Origin: Armatimonadota bacterium
Lineage (GTDB): Bacteria > Armatimonadota > Zipacnadia > Zipacnadales > FEN-943
DNA length: 32,914 nt
NCBI GenBank assembly: GCA_003170595.1
Contig: PMZA01000445.1
Coordinates: 1 to 32,914 of the forward strand
Direction: 5' to 3'
The notes beneath the pieces were generated by a model that saw nothing but the letters and a program-made list of their open reading frames with translations, was not told where the DNA came from and made no database searches. Within the stretch, counting starts at the first letter, position 1; each line of letters opens with the position of its first letter. This document shows, piece by piece, positions 7,997 through 16,644 of this stretch. The position numbers and the translations under genes are program-made.

Positions 7997-8018
7997 CGAG
8001 GTCGTTGAGGCGCGGATC

Positions 8019-8495
8019 ATGGCCCTGGAAATCGAGGACACAACCGAGCTGGTCGAGATCATCCTCAGGAGCTACGCGCCGGAGCCCTCGGCTCTGATCG
8101 CGATGCTGCAGGACATCCAGCGCGACTGCCGGCATCTGCCCCGCGAGGCGCTGGTGCGAGTCGGCGAGCACCTCGGTGTGCCGCTGAGCCAGGTCTATCG
8201 CGTGGCAACCTTCTACGCCACCTTCAGCCTCGAGCCTCGTGGCAGGTACGTGCTCCGCGTATGCGACGGGACGGCGTGCCACCTGAAGGGCTCAGGGCTT
8301 CTGGTCGAGGCCATCCAGCGCCGCCTCGGCATCGGCCCGGACGAGACGACCGAGGATGGGCTGTTCACGCTGGAGACCGTGCACTGCCTCGGGGCGTGCG
8401 CTCTGGCGCCCGTGATGGTGGTCAACGATAAGTTCCACCCCCATCTGGACATGAGCAAAGTGGCACGCATCATCGATGCGTACGCAAAGGGGTAA
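8019..8495 (+). CDS. NuoE/HydC-type [2Fe-2S] thioredoxin-like subunit
   Basis: The 158-aa protein matches the NuoE/HydC/HndA family: a helical N-terminus (LIAMLQDIQRDCRHLP), the YRVATFYATF segment, then the thioredoxin-like [2Fe-2S] domain with CDGTAC and CLGAC ligands. It passes electrons to or from the FMN of its NuoF partner, encoded 5 bases downstream. The order nuoE, nuoF+ferredoxin, HoxU-like equals the core of electron-bifurcating HydABC-type and NAD-linked complexes, but no hydrogenase gene is present and the neighbours are CODH genes. Confidence 0.93.
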   Translation: MALEIEDTTELVEIILRSYAPEPSALIAMLQDIQRDCRHLPREALVRVGEHLGVPLSQVYRVATFYATFSLEPRGRYVLRVCDGTACHLKGSGLLVEAIQRRLGIGPDETTEDGLFTLETVHCLGACALAPVMVVNDKFHPHLDMSKVARIIDAYAKG

Positions 8496-8500
8496 GTCGC

Positions 8501-10354
8501 ATGGCACTAGTCGCCGACGCCAGGAGCTTCGATGAACTCTGTGAGAGGATCCGGACCACGCATGCGCCCGGCCGGTCCGTCGTGTGCGTATGTGGGGGCA
8601 CCGGCTGCCGGGCGTCGGAGAGTGAACTACTCGCGCCCGCCTTCGAGCAGGCCCTGTCGGAGAGCGGCCTTGCCGGCGCCGTCGACCTCCGCGTCACCGG
8701 ATGCCACGGCCTGTGCGAGTATGGCCCGCTGGTCATCGTCCACCCCCAGCGGTTCTTCTACCAGCGCGTGAAGCCCGACGACGCCGCCGAGATCGTGCGG
8801 CAAACGGTCCTCGGCGGCGAGCCCGTCGAGCGTCTGCTCTACAGGGATCCTGCCACCGGCCGCCTGATGCTCCACGACCATGAGGTGCCCTTCTATACCC
8901 GCCAGCAGCGCATCGCCATGCGCGACAACGGGGTCATCGATCCCCGTCGCCTTGACGACTACATCGCCCGCGGCGGCTATGACGCGCTACGCAAGGTCCT
9001 GACCTCGATGTCGCCCGAGCAGGTGATCGACGAGGTGGAGAAGTCGGGGCTCCGTGGCCGCGGCGGCGGCGGCTTCCCCACCGGACGCAAGTGGCGGGCT
9101 TGCCGCAACGCGCCGGGCGATGTCCGCTACGTCATCTGCAACGGTGACGAGGGCGATCCCGGCGCCTTCATGGACGAGGGCATCATGGAGGGCAACCCGC
9201 ACGCGGTCCTCGAGGGGATGGTGGTCGGCGCCTACGCGATCGGCTCACGCGAAGGGTTCATCTACGTGCGCGGCGAGTACCCCCTGGCCGTCGAGCGCCT
9301 GAGCGTCGCCGTCGAACAGGCCCGCCACTACGGGCTCCTGGGCTATGACATCCTCGGCTCGGGCTTCAGCTTCGACGTCACCATCGCCCGCGGCGGAGGC
9401 GCCTTCGTCTGCGGAGAGGAGACCGCCCTGCTGGCCTCCCTGGAAGGCAAAGCCGGTGAGCCGCGGCCCAAGTATGTCTTCCCCGTCGAGGTCGGCCTGT
9501 GGGGCAAGCCCACGACGATCAACAACGTCGAGACCTGGGCCTGCATCGCGCCGATCCTTACTATCGGCGCCGACTGGTTCGCCGCCATCGGCACCGAGAA
9601 GAGCAAGGGCACCAAGGTCTTCTCGGTAGTCGGCAAGGTCGAGAACACCGGCCTCATCGAGGTCCCCATGGGGATCACGCTACGCGAGATCATCTTCGAC
9701 CTGTGCGGCGGAATCAAGGGCGGCAAGAAGCTCAAGGCCGTGCAGACCGGCGGGCCGTCGGGCGGATGCATCCCCGCCGAGCTGCTCGATCTGCCCGTGG
9801 ACTACGAGCACCTGACCGAAGCCGGCTCGATGATGGGCTCCGGCGGCATGATCGTCATGGACCAGGAAACCTGCATGGTGGACCTGGCGCGCTACTTCGT
9901 CGCCTTCCTCGCCGAGGAGTCCTGCGGCAAGTGCACGCCCTGCCGTGAGGGCCTGCGTCAGATGCTCGCCCTTCTCACCCGGATCACCCGCGGCGAGGGT
10001 CAGCCCGGCGACGTCGAGGTCCTCAGCGAACTCGCCGACACCCTCTCCGATGCGGCCCTCTGCGGCCTCGGCACGACCGCCGCCAACCCCGTCCGCACGA
10101 CCCTGCGCTACTTCCGCGATGAGTACGAGGCCCACGTCACCGAACACCGGTGCCCCGCAGGCTTCTGCCGGGACCTCATCACCTTCTGGATCAACACGGA
10201 CGCCTGCACGGGCTGCCAGGCGTGCGCAAAGGTCTGCCCGGTGCAGGCGATCTCGGGCGAGGCCAAGAAGCCCCACGTGCTGGATCAGGCGACGTGCATC
10301 CGCTGCGGCCTGTGCCGGATGACCTGCCGGTTCGAGGCGGTGCAGGTGGAGTGA
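8501..10354 (+). CDS. NuoF/HydB-type FMN/NAD(P)H subunit with C-terminal 2[4Fe-4S] domain
   Basis: The 617-aa protein has a thioredoxin-like N-terminal domain (CGGTGC, GCHGLC), intact FMN/NAD motifs (GLRGRGGGGFPTGRKW, NGDEGDPGAFMDEG, GAFVCGEETALLASLEG, INNVETW), an SLBB segment, the [4Fe-4S] motif SCGKCTPC, a His/Cys stretch (AHVTEHRCPAGFC) and a C-terminal ferredoxin with two [4Fe-4S] motifs (CTGCQACAKVCP, CIRCGLCRMTC). This is the HydB arrangement known from electron-bifurcating hydrogenases, where the His/Cys stretch and the ferredoxin extension belong to the bifurcating core. Unlike the other two NuoF paralogues here, only this one has the ferredoxin. I infer an NAD(P)H-linked, possibly bifurcating, partner of CODH. 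Confidence 0.93.
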   Translation: MALVADARSFDELCERIRTTHAPGRSVVCVCGGTGCRASESELLAPAFEQALSESGLAGAVDLRVTGCHGLCEYGPLVIVHPQRFFYQRVKPDDAAEIVRQTVLGGEPVERLLYRDPATGRLMLHDHEVPFYTRQQRIAMRDNGVIDPRRLDDYIARGGYDALRKVLTSMSPEQVIDEVEKSGLRGRGGGGFPTGRKWRACRNAPGDVRYVICNGDEGDPGAFMDEGIMEGNPHAVLEGMVVGAYAIGSREGFIYVRGEYPLAVERLSVAVEQARHYGLLGYDILGSGFSFDVTIARGGGAFVCGEETALLASLEGKAGEPRPKYVFPVEVGLWGKPTTINNVETWACIAPILTIGADWFAAIGTEKSKGTKVFSVVGKVENTGLIEVPMGITLREIIFDLCGGIKGGKKLKAVQTGGPSGGCIPAELLDLPVDYEHLTEAGSMMGSGGMIVMDQETCMVDLARYFVAFLAEESCGKCTPCREGLRQMLALLTRITRGEGQPGDVEVLSELADTLSDAALCGLGTTAANPVRTTLRYFRDEYEAHVTEHRCPAGFCRDLITFWINTDACTGCQACAKVCPVQAISGEAKKPHVLDQATCIRCGLCRMTCRFEAVQVE

Positions 10355-10356
10355 CC

Positions 10357-11112
10357 ATGACACCCTTCACGATCAACAACCTTCCGGTGGAAGCCGAGCC
10401 CGGCGAGACCGTCCTCCAGGTCGCGCGGCGGTATGGCATCGAGATACCGACCCTGTGCTACCACGAGGCGGTGACGGCCTATGCGTCGTGCCGGCTGTGC
10501 ATCGTAGCGGCGACCGAGGGCGGACGGACGCGCATCGTGACCTCGTGTACTTACCCCGCTCGCGAGGGCCTGGAGGTCCACACCGACACCGAGGCCGTCC
10601 GCGCTCTCCGGCGGGTGCTGCTGGAGCTGCTGCTGGCCGAGGCGCCGGCGTCCGAGCAGCTGAGGGAGTACGCGGCCGGCCTGGGCGTCACGACCACGCG
10701 CTTCCCGAGCGAGGACCCCGAGAATAAGTGCATCCTCTGCGGCCTCTGCGAACGGGTGTGCAGCGAGCACGCCCACGTCGGCTCGATCAGCTTCGCCCAC
10801 CGGGGCCCGCGGCGGAAGATGACGACGCCCTTCGATGAGCCGCCGGATCAATGCAAGGGCTGCACGGCCTGCGCTTACGTCTGCCCGACCGGCGCGATCG
10901 ACGTGCGGATCGGCGCCGGTGGGATGGAGCTGGAGCCATGGTGCGCGCGAGTGGAGATGGTGGCGTGCGCGGAGTGCGGGATGAGGTTCGCGCCCGCGCC
11001 AGAGATGGAGGAGTTGGCCGAGAAGGGGAAGGTGGAGCCGGCGGTGATGGCACTGTGCCCGATCTGCCGGCGAAAAGCGCATGCGAGAGTCCTGTTGACA
11101 GGCAAAGCGTGA
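10357..11112 (+). CDS. HoxU/NuoG-N-terminal-like iron-sulfur protein with CxxC tail
   Basis: Start ATG 10357 lies 2 bases after the nuoF stop; the frame is open further upstream but that part overlaps nuoF. The 251-aa product has a NuoG/HoxU-like [2Fe-2S] domain (CYHE..CRLCIVAA..C) and two [4Fe-4S] motifs (CILCGLCERVC, CKGCTACAYVCP). The His-Cys3 cluster usual in this family is missing: the region around LLLAEAPASEQLREYAAG has no cysteine. The C-terminus adds two CxxC pairs (C204/C207 and C234/C237) like a zinc or rubredoxin-type knuckle, similar to tails of HycF/HyfH-type ferredoxins. There is no catalytic domain, so it is an electron wire, probably between the NuoEF module and CooF/CODH. 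Confidence 0.85.
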   Translation: MTPFTINNLPVEAEPGETVLQVARRYGIEIPTLCYHEAVTAYASCRLCIVAATEGGRTRIVTSCTYPAREGLEVHTDTEAVRALRRVLLELLLAEAPASEQLREYAAGLGVTTTRFPSEDPENKCILCGLCERVCSEHAHVGSISFAHRGPRRKMTTPFDEPPDQCKGCTACAYVCPTGAIDVRIGAGGMELEPWCARVEMVACAECGMRFAPAPEMEELAEKGKVEPAVMALCPICRRKAHARVLLTGKA

Positions 11113-11157
11113 GGCCGGGGCGCAGCCCTGGACCGTTAGAGGCGCCGCCAAGGCGAA

Positions 11158-11163
11158 GAGGTG
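11158..11163 (+). promoter_or_regulatory. ribosome binding site of acsB
   Basis: GAGGTG ends 7 bases before ATG 11171. A second GGAG touches the start codon directly and is too close to act. The 58-base gap before acsB is the longest between genes since the start of the string, but shows no terminator. Confidence 0.5.
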
Positions 11164-11170
11164 TCTGGAG

Positions 11171-13366
11171 ATGTCGAAGACTGTCGCTATCGCCGCAATC
11201 CGCGGGTCTCATGGGGTGGTCGACCTCGTCGAAGAGGAGTACGAGGCCGCTCTGAGTCTGCACGGCCTCGACGGGAAGATCGGATTTCCCGCCACGGCCT
11301 TCTACCTGCCCATGGCGTGCGCGCTGCTGGGGCTGGAAGTGGAGACTCTCGGCCAGATGGGCGTGGTCCTCGACGAGGCCAAGAGCTTGCTCGCCGATGA
11401 GCCGACCGAGAACATCTGGCTGCCGTACCTGAGCAGCGCCCTCGACGCCGGCATCGCTACCCTCCTCGGCCAGGAGATGCTGATGGCCCTCCGCTACCTC
11501 GACGGCCGCGAGCCCCAGCCGGGGTGGCACGGGTTCATCTCCGACACGATCCTGCGATCGCTCGGCATCCAGCTCGTCGACGGCCGCCTGCCCGGCTTCG
11601 CGGCGATCGTGGGCGCGGCCCCGAACAACGAGACCGCCGTGCATATCCTCCGCGAGCTGCAAAAGCGGAGCATCCTCACCTTCCTCGTCGGCAACGACGA
11701 CGGCCGCACGATGCGCGATCAGCTCCTCGAGGAGGGCATCATCCCCGACGATCCGGCCGCTGGCTGGGACACCTACACCGTGCCGCTGGGGCCGGACACC
11801 CACTCGCTGATCTACGCGCTCAACTGGGCGATCCGCGGCGCCCTCACCTTCGGCGGCGTGCAAAAGGGCGACTGGGAGCGCGCGCTCAAGTATTGCCGCG
11901 ACAGAATCTTCGCCTTCGGCATGGGGCTCGGGCCCATCGACGATCTCAAGTTCGCCGCCGGTGCTGGTGCGATCAACATGGGCTTCCCGGTCATATGCGA
12001 CACGCTCATTCCGGAGATCAGGCCCACGGGCGTCTGCACCTACGAGGAGTTGGTCCACGAACTCGACCACGCCAAAATCGTGCCCACGTGCATCGAAGTG
12101 CGCGGGGTGAAGGTGACGGTCAAAGAGATCGACATCCCAGTCCCGGTGGCGGCGGCCTTCGAGGGCGAGACGGTCCGCAAGGCCGACATGCACTGCCAGT
12201 TCGGCGGCAAGTACTCCACCTGCTTCGAGTACGTGAAGATGCGCGAGATGGATGAGCTCGAGGACGGCAAAATCACTGTCCTCGGCGACGACTTCGACCA
12301 GATCGAGGAAGGCGGCGCGCGCCCCATGTTCACCTTCATCGAGGTGGCCGGGCGGAAGATGCACCAGGACTTCGAGCCCATCCTCGAACGGCAGATCCAC
12401 ACGATCCTCAACCACGCCCTCGGCGTCTTCCACATGGGCCAGCGCGACATGCCGTGGGTGCGCATCAGCAAGGATGCGGCCAAGGCCGGCCTGCGGATGA
12501 AGCACCTCGGCTCGCTGCTGATCGCCGAGTTGCACGCGCGCTTCGGCGCGATCGTGGACAAGATCCAGGTCACCATCTGCACCGACGAGAGCCGGTTCGA
12601 ACCGCTGCTCACCGAGGCGAAGCTGGCCTACGCGACCCGCGACGAGCGCATCGGCGGCATGACCGACGACTCGGTCGACATCTTCTACTCGTGCACCCTC
12701 TGCCAGTCCTACGCGCCCAACCACGTGTGCATCATCAGCCCCGAGCGCCTCGGCCTTTGCGGCGCCTACAACTGGCTCGACGGCCGCGCCTCCTTCGAGA
12801 TCAACCCCGCCGGGCCCAACCAGCCCGTGGACAAGGGGCAGACGATCGACCAGGTACGCGGCCAGTGGTCGGGCGTCAACGAATTCGTCAACGCCGCCTC
12901 GAACAAGTCCATCGAGTGCTTCAACGCCTACTCGCTGATGGAGGACCCGATGACCTCCTGCGGATGCTTCGAGTGCATCGTGGCCATCCTCCCCGAGGCG
13001 AATGGGGTCATGATCGTCAACCGCGAGTACGAGGGCATGACGCCGATAGGCATGCCCTTCACAACGCTCGCGGGCACGGTCGGTGGTGGGGCGCAGACGC
13101 CCGGCTTCCTCGGAGTGGGGCGGCTATATATCACGTCGAAGAAGTTCATCTCGGCCGAGGGCGGGCTCCCGCGAGTGGTATGGATGCCCAAGGAACTAAA
13201 GGACGGCGTCATGGATCTGCTCCGCAAGCGGGCCGAGGAGATGGGCATACCCGACCTCCCCGACAAGATCGCCGACGAGACCGTCGCCACGACGAGCGAA
13301 GAGCTGCTCGACTATCTGATGAAGGTCGACCACCCGGCACTGACGATGGATTCCCTGCTGGGATAA
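11171..13366 (+). CDS. acsB: acetyl-CoA synthase, ACS subunit of CODH/ACS
   Basis: The 731-aa protein is a full-length bacterial AcsB (about 729 aa in Moorella). It condenses CO from CODH, a methyl group from the corrinoid protein and CoA into acetyl-CoA at the Ni-Ni-[4Fe-4S] A-cluster. All A-cluster ligands are present: C508, C511, C520 and C530 in the segment CTLCQSYAPNHVC..C, and the Cys-Gly-Cys that chelates distal Ni at C597-G598-C599. Each is exactly two residues later than in the Moorella enzyme, so the protein is nearly colinear with it. The N-terminal CODH-docking domain, absent from archaeal ACS, is included. AcsC follows 12 bases downstream. Confidence 0.98.
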   Translation: MSKTVAIAAIRGSHGVVDLVEEEYEAALSLHGLDGKIGFPATAFYLPMACALLGLEVETLGQMGVVLDEAKSLLADEPTENIWLPYLSSALDAGIATLLGQEMLMALRYLDGREPQPGWHGFISDTILRSLGIQLVDGRLPGFAAIVGAAPNNETAVHILRELQKRSILTFLVGNDDGRTMRDQLLEEGIIPDDPAAGWDTYTVPLGPDTHSLIYALNWAIRGALTFGGVQKGDWERALKYCRDRIFAFGMGLGPIDDLKFAAGAGAINMGFPVICDTLIPEIRPTGVCTYEELVHELDHAKIVPTCIEVRGVKVTVKEIDIPVPVAAAFEGETVRKADMHCQFGGKYSTCFEYVKMREMDELEDGKITVLGDDFDQIEEGGARPMFTFIEVAGRKMHQDFEPILERQIHTILNHALGVFHMGQRDMPWVRISKDAAKAGLRMKHLGSLLIAELHARFGAIVDKIQVTICTDESRFEPLLTEAKLAYATRDERIGGMTDDSVDIFYSCTLCQSYAPNHVCIISPERLGLCGAYNWLDGRASFEINPAGPNQPVDKGQTIDQVRGQWSGVNEFVNAASNKSIECFNAYSLMEDPMTSCGCFECIVAILPEANGVMIVNREYEGMTPIGMPFTTLAGTVGGGAQTPGFLGVGRLYITSKKFISAEGGLPRVVWMPKELKDGVMDLLRKRAEEMGIPDLPDKIADETVATTSEELLDYLMKVDHPALTMDSLLG

Positions 13367-13378
13367 GGAGGACTTCGC

Positions 13379-14716
13379 ATGGCTCTGAGCGCAATCGAGA
13401 TCTACAAGCTCTTGCCGCAGACGAACTGCCGTGACTGCGGGTTCCCGACCTGCCTGGCCTTCGCGATGCAACTCGCGCAGAAGAAGACCTCGCTCGACAA
13501 GTGCCCGACCGCCAGCGAAGAGGCGAAGGCGGCGCTCGAGGGCTCGTCGGCTCCGCCCATCAACCTCGTGACGATTGGCGCGGGCGAGCGCGCGCTGAAG
13601 ATCGGCAATGAGACCGCGATGTTCCGCCACGAGGACGCCTTCCATCATCCGTGCGGGCTGGCCGTCACCGTGCCCAGCGACCTCGATGCGGCGCAGCTTG
13701 CGAAGCGTGCGGCTGACCTTTCGGCGCTGCAGTTCGACCGCGTCGGACAGAGCACGGGCGTGGACCTCCTTGCCTTGCAGCACGTGCCGGGCAGCGATCT
13801 GGCCGCGGCTGCGCGTGAAGTAGCCGCCAACGGCAGCCTGCCGATCGTTCTCATGACCGACGACCCAGTGGCGATGGCAGCCGCGGCTGCGGCGATCGCT
13901 GACAAACGCCCCCTCCTCTATGCCGCGACTAGCGCGAACCTCGACGACATGGCCGCGATCGCCAAGCAGCACAACCTGCCCCTGGCGGTGCGCAGCGATG
14001 GCGTCGCCAACCTCGCCGACCTCGCGCAGAGGGCGTCGGAGGCGGGTGTGACCGAGATCGTGCTCGACAGTGGCGCCCGCACTCCCGCGGAGATGCTCGC
14101 CGACTTGACCGCGATCCGGCGCGCCGCTCTGTTGAAGAAGAACCGGCAGGTGGGCCACCCGACGATCGTCGTGGCGATGGGTGACTCGCCGCTGAGCAAG
14201 GTGGTCAACGCGTCGGTAGCGATCGCGAAGTACGCCGGCATCGTGGTCGTGGACTTCGACGACCCGGCGCTGCTCCTGCCCCTCGTCACCGCGAGGCTGA
14301 ACATCTACACCGACCCGGAGAAGCCGATCCAGGTGCAGGCCGGCATCTACGAGGTCGGCACGCCGACGGAGGACTCGCCGGTGCTGGTGACGACGAACTT
14401 CTCCCTGACCTATTTCACCGTCGAGGGCGACGTGTCGGCGAGCAAAGTGCCTGCCTGGATACTCGTGGTCGACACCAAGGGCACGTCGGTCCTAACCGCC
14501 TGGGCGGCGGAGGACTTCACGGCCGAGACGATCTCGAAGGCGCTGGCCACGAGCGGCATCGCCGACAAGGTCAAGCACCGCACGGTCATCCTCCCCGGCG
14601 GCGTCGCGGTATTGAGCGGCAAGCTCGAGGACCAGTCGGGTTGGACCGTCGTTGTCGGACCACGTGAGAGCGCCGGCATACCGGCCTTTCTGAAAGCCTT
14701 ACCGGTGCCCGCGTAG
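13379..14716 (+). CDS. acsC: corrinoid/iron-sulfur protein large (gamma) subunit
   Basis: The 445-aa protein is the large CFeSP subunit, family length. It has the N-terminal [4Fe-4S] domain with C17, C20, C25 and C42 (NCRDCGFPTC, DKCPT), a TIM-barrel middle part and a C-terminal corrinoid-binding domain. It carries the methyl group on cobalt from AcsE to AcsB, and its cluster serves reductive reactivation. A clear GGAGG lies shortly before ATG 13379. The next gene is its activator and acsD follows. Confidence 0.97.
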   Translation: MALSAIEIYKLLPQTNCRDCGFPTCLAFAMQLAQKKTSLDKCPTASEEAKAALEGSSAPPINLVTIGAGERALKIGNETAMFRHEDAFHHPCGLAVTVPSDLDAAQLAKRAADLSALQFDRVGQSTGVDLLALQHVPGSDLAAAAREVAANGSLPIVLMTDDPVAMAAAAAAIADKRPLLYAATSANLDDMAAIAKQHNLPLAVRSDGVANLADLAQRASEAGVTEIVLDSGARTPAEMLADLTAIRRAALLKKNRQVGHPTIVVAMGDSPLSKVVNASVAIAKYAGIVVVDFDDPALLLPLVTARLNIYTDPEKPIQVQAGIYEVGTPTEDSPVLVTTNFSLTYFTVEGDVSASKVPAWILVVDTKGTSVLTAWAAEDFTAETISKALATSGIADKVKHRTVILPGGVAVLSGKLEDQSGWTVVVGPRESAGIPAFLKALPVPA

Positions 14717-14724
14717 GACCTGAC

Positions 14725-16641
14725 ATGAGCGCACACACTGTCATCTTCGAACCTGGAGAACGCTGCGTCTCGGTGGACGACGGGACGACGCTGGCCGACG
14801 CGGCGGCGCTGGCGGGCATCGCCCTTCCCTTGTCGTGCGGGGGCCACGGCGCTTGCGGCAACTGCGGCGTCCTCGTGCGCGCCGACGAAACGCCCTCGCG
14901 GTCCGGCGGCAAGGGCTGGGTGCTTGCATGCCAGACGCGGGTCCACGAAGACCTGGTTGTCGACGTCGGGCGGGCCGAGCGCTTGGCCGCCCAGCTTGAC
15001 GAGAGCGTCAGCGATGCTGACGTTCGCGGCTTCGAAGCCGTACCCGCCGGCGACGGCCACCCGCTGGTGCGCGCGCTGGTCGTGCGGATGAACCCGCCGA
15101 CGACGCAGGACAATTCGCCCGACCTGAGCCGCTTTCGCACCGCGCTGCGCAAGGCAGATCCGGAGCCCGCGTCCATCTCAATCAGCCTCCCTACTCTACA
15201 GTCGCTCCCCGGTGTCCTTCGCCGCAGCGGCTTCGAGGTCGAGGTCGTGCTGGCCGACGAAGGGGAGGTCTCGCGGGTCCTTTCCGTGTCGGGGCCTGGT
15301 CGCGGGTCGCCTCCGAGACATGGGGTGGCGATGGACATCGGCACTACGACGGTCGCCGGCCAACTCGTCGACATGACGCAGGCGATGTCCCTCGGGACGG
15401 CCGTTCACCGCAACGCGCAGGCCCAATTCGGTGACGACGTCATCAGCCGCATTCTTCGCTCGGAGGAGCATCCCACCGGCTTGCGGGATCTGCGCGCATC
15501 AGTTCTGGGGACTGTGAACGGCCTGATCCGCCAGCTTGCCCGGTCGGCCGGTCTCCGGCCCACCGACATCGTCGCCGCGTCCATCGCCGGCAACGCCACG
15601 ATGACGAGCTTCCTGCTGGGTATCGAGGCCCCGGCCATTCGGCGCGCACCGCATGTCCCGGCCGCCGGCGACCTGCCGGTGTTCCGGGCGGAAGAGGTCG
15701 GGCTCGAGATGAACCTGGCGGGCGCGGTCTATCTGCACCCGGCGGTCAGCGGCTTCGTCGGCGGCGACATCGTCGCAGGCGTTCTCGCCACTGGCATGGA
15801 CGAAAGCGCCGACCTGTCTCTGCTCATCGACGTCGGCACCAACGGCGAGATCGTCGTCGGGTCTTCGGAGTGGCTGACCTGCTGCTCCTGCTCGGCTGGT
15901 CCGGCCTTCGAGGGCGTGGGGATCGAGGCAGGCATGCAGGCCAGCCGCGGCGCGATCGAGCAGGTCCGCTATGACGCGAGCACCGACGCGCTTGAGCTGC
16001 GCGTGATTGGAGGCGGCCCTCCCGCTGGCATCTGTGGCACCGGTCTGCTGGAGGCGCTCGCCACGCTCTTCGAGGCCGGCATCATCGACCGCAGCGGGCT
16101 CTTCAACGCGGACGCGCCCACCAGGCGACTGAGGCAAAGCGGCTATCAGACGGAGTTCGTGCTGGTGCGTCAAGGCGAGCTGGGCGCCGTGCTGGACATC
16201 GTCCTCACCCAGGCCGACGTGGAGCACCTCATCCGCTCCAAGGCCGCCGTGCACGCGGGCATCACCGTCCTGCTGCGGGCGCTGGGCTTGCGGGCCGAGC
16301 AGATCGCGAAGGTCTACATTGCCGGAGGCTTCGGAGCGCACCTCAATCTCGAGGCAGCGGTCAAGCTCGGCCTGATCCCGGACGTTCCCGCGGAGCGGAT
16401 CGAATACGCGGGCAACAGCTCCTTGCGCGGTGCCTGCGCGAGCCTCATGTCGCGCGCGGCGCGGGAGCGCGTGAGCCGCATCGCCCAGAGCATGACCTAC
16501 CTGGAGCTTAGCGGCGACCCTACCTTCATGGATGAGTACGTGGCGTCGATGTTCCTGCCGCACACGGACCTGAGCAGGTTCCCGTCGGTGAGATGCTGGC
16601 GCCGGCGTTCGCAGGCAAGCGTAGGGCAATCGAGGAGGTAG
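14725..16641 (+). CDS. acsV: corrinoid reductive activator (AcsV/RACE-type, DUF4445)
   Basis: The 638-aa protein has an N-terminal plant-type [2Fe-2S] ferredoxin domain (C38, C44, C47, C69; CGGHGACGNC and ACQT) followed by a linker and a large ASKHA-type ATPase domain (MDIGTTTVAGQLVDM, IDVGTNGEIV, GICGTGLLEAL, IAGGFGAHLNLE). This is the layout of reductive activators of corrinoid enzymes (RACE), which use ATP to return inactive Co(II) to Co(I). Its place between acsC and acsD points to CFeSP as the substrate. The final residues are basic and variable, and the acsD start follows after 3 bases with a strong GAGGAGGT inside this gene. Confidence 0.93.
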   Translation: MSAHTVIFEPGERCVSVDDGTTLADAAALAGIALPLSCGGHGACGNCGVLVRADETPSRSGGKGWVLACQTRVHEDLVVDVGRAERLAAQLDESVSDADVRGFEAVPAGDGHPLVRALVVRMNPPTTQDNSPDLSRFRTALRKADPEPASISISLPTLQSLPGVLRRSGFEVEVVLADEGEVSRVLSVSGPGRGSPPRHGVAMDIGTTTVAGQLVDMTQAMSLGTAVHRNAQAQFGDDVISRILRSEEHPTGLRDLRASVLGTVNGLIRQLARSAGLRPTDIVAASIAGNATMTSFLLGIEAPAIRRAPHVPAAGDLPVFRAEEVGLEMNLAGAVYLHPAVSGFVGGDIVAGVLATGMDESADLSLLIDVGTNGEIVVGSSEWLTCCSCSAGPAFEGVGIEAGMQASRGAIEQVRYDASTDALELRVIGGGPPAGICGTGLLEALATLFEAGIIDRSGLFNADAPTRRLRQSGYQTEFVLVRQGELGAVLDIVLTQADVEHLIRSKAAVHAGITVLLRALGLRAEQIAKVYIAGGFGAHLNLEAAVKLGLIPDVPAERIEYAGNSSLRGACASLMSRAARERVSRIAQSMTYLELSGDPTFMDEYVASMFLPHTDLSRFPSVRCWRRRSQASVGQSRR

Positions 16642-16644
16642 ACC

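Noticed and set aside
5489-8062. Long open frame on the minus strand opposite cooS and cooF (over 850 codons).
   Set aside because: It is the complement of two strongly conserved genes in high-GC DNA; the translation is rich in Arg, His, Asp and Leu without any recognisable domain.
10787-12724. Long minus-strand open frame opposite acsB.
   Set aside because: Shadow of acsB; the composition is biased, no domain is recognised and there is no ribosome binding site of note.
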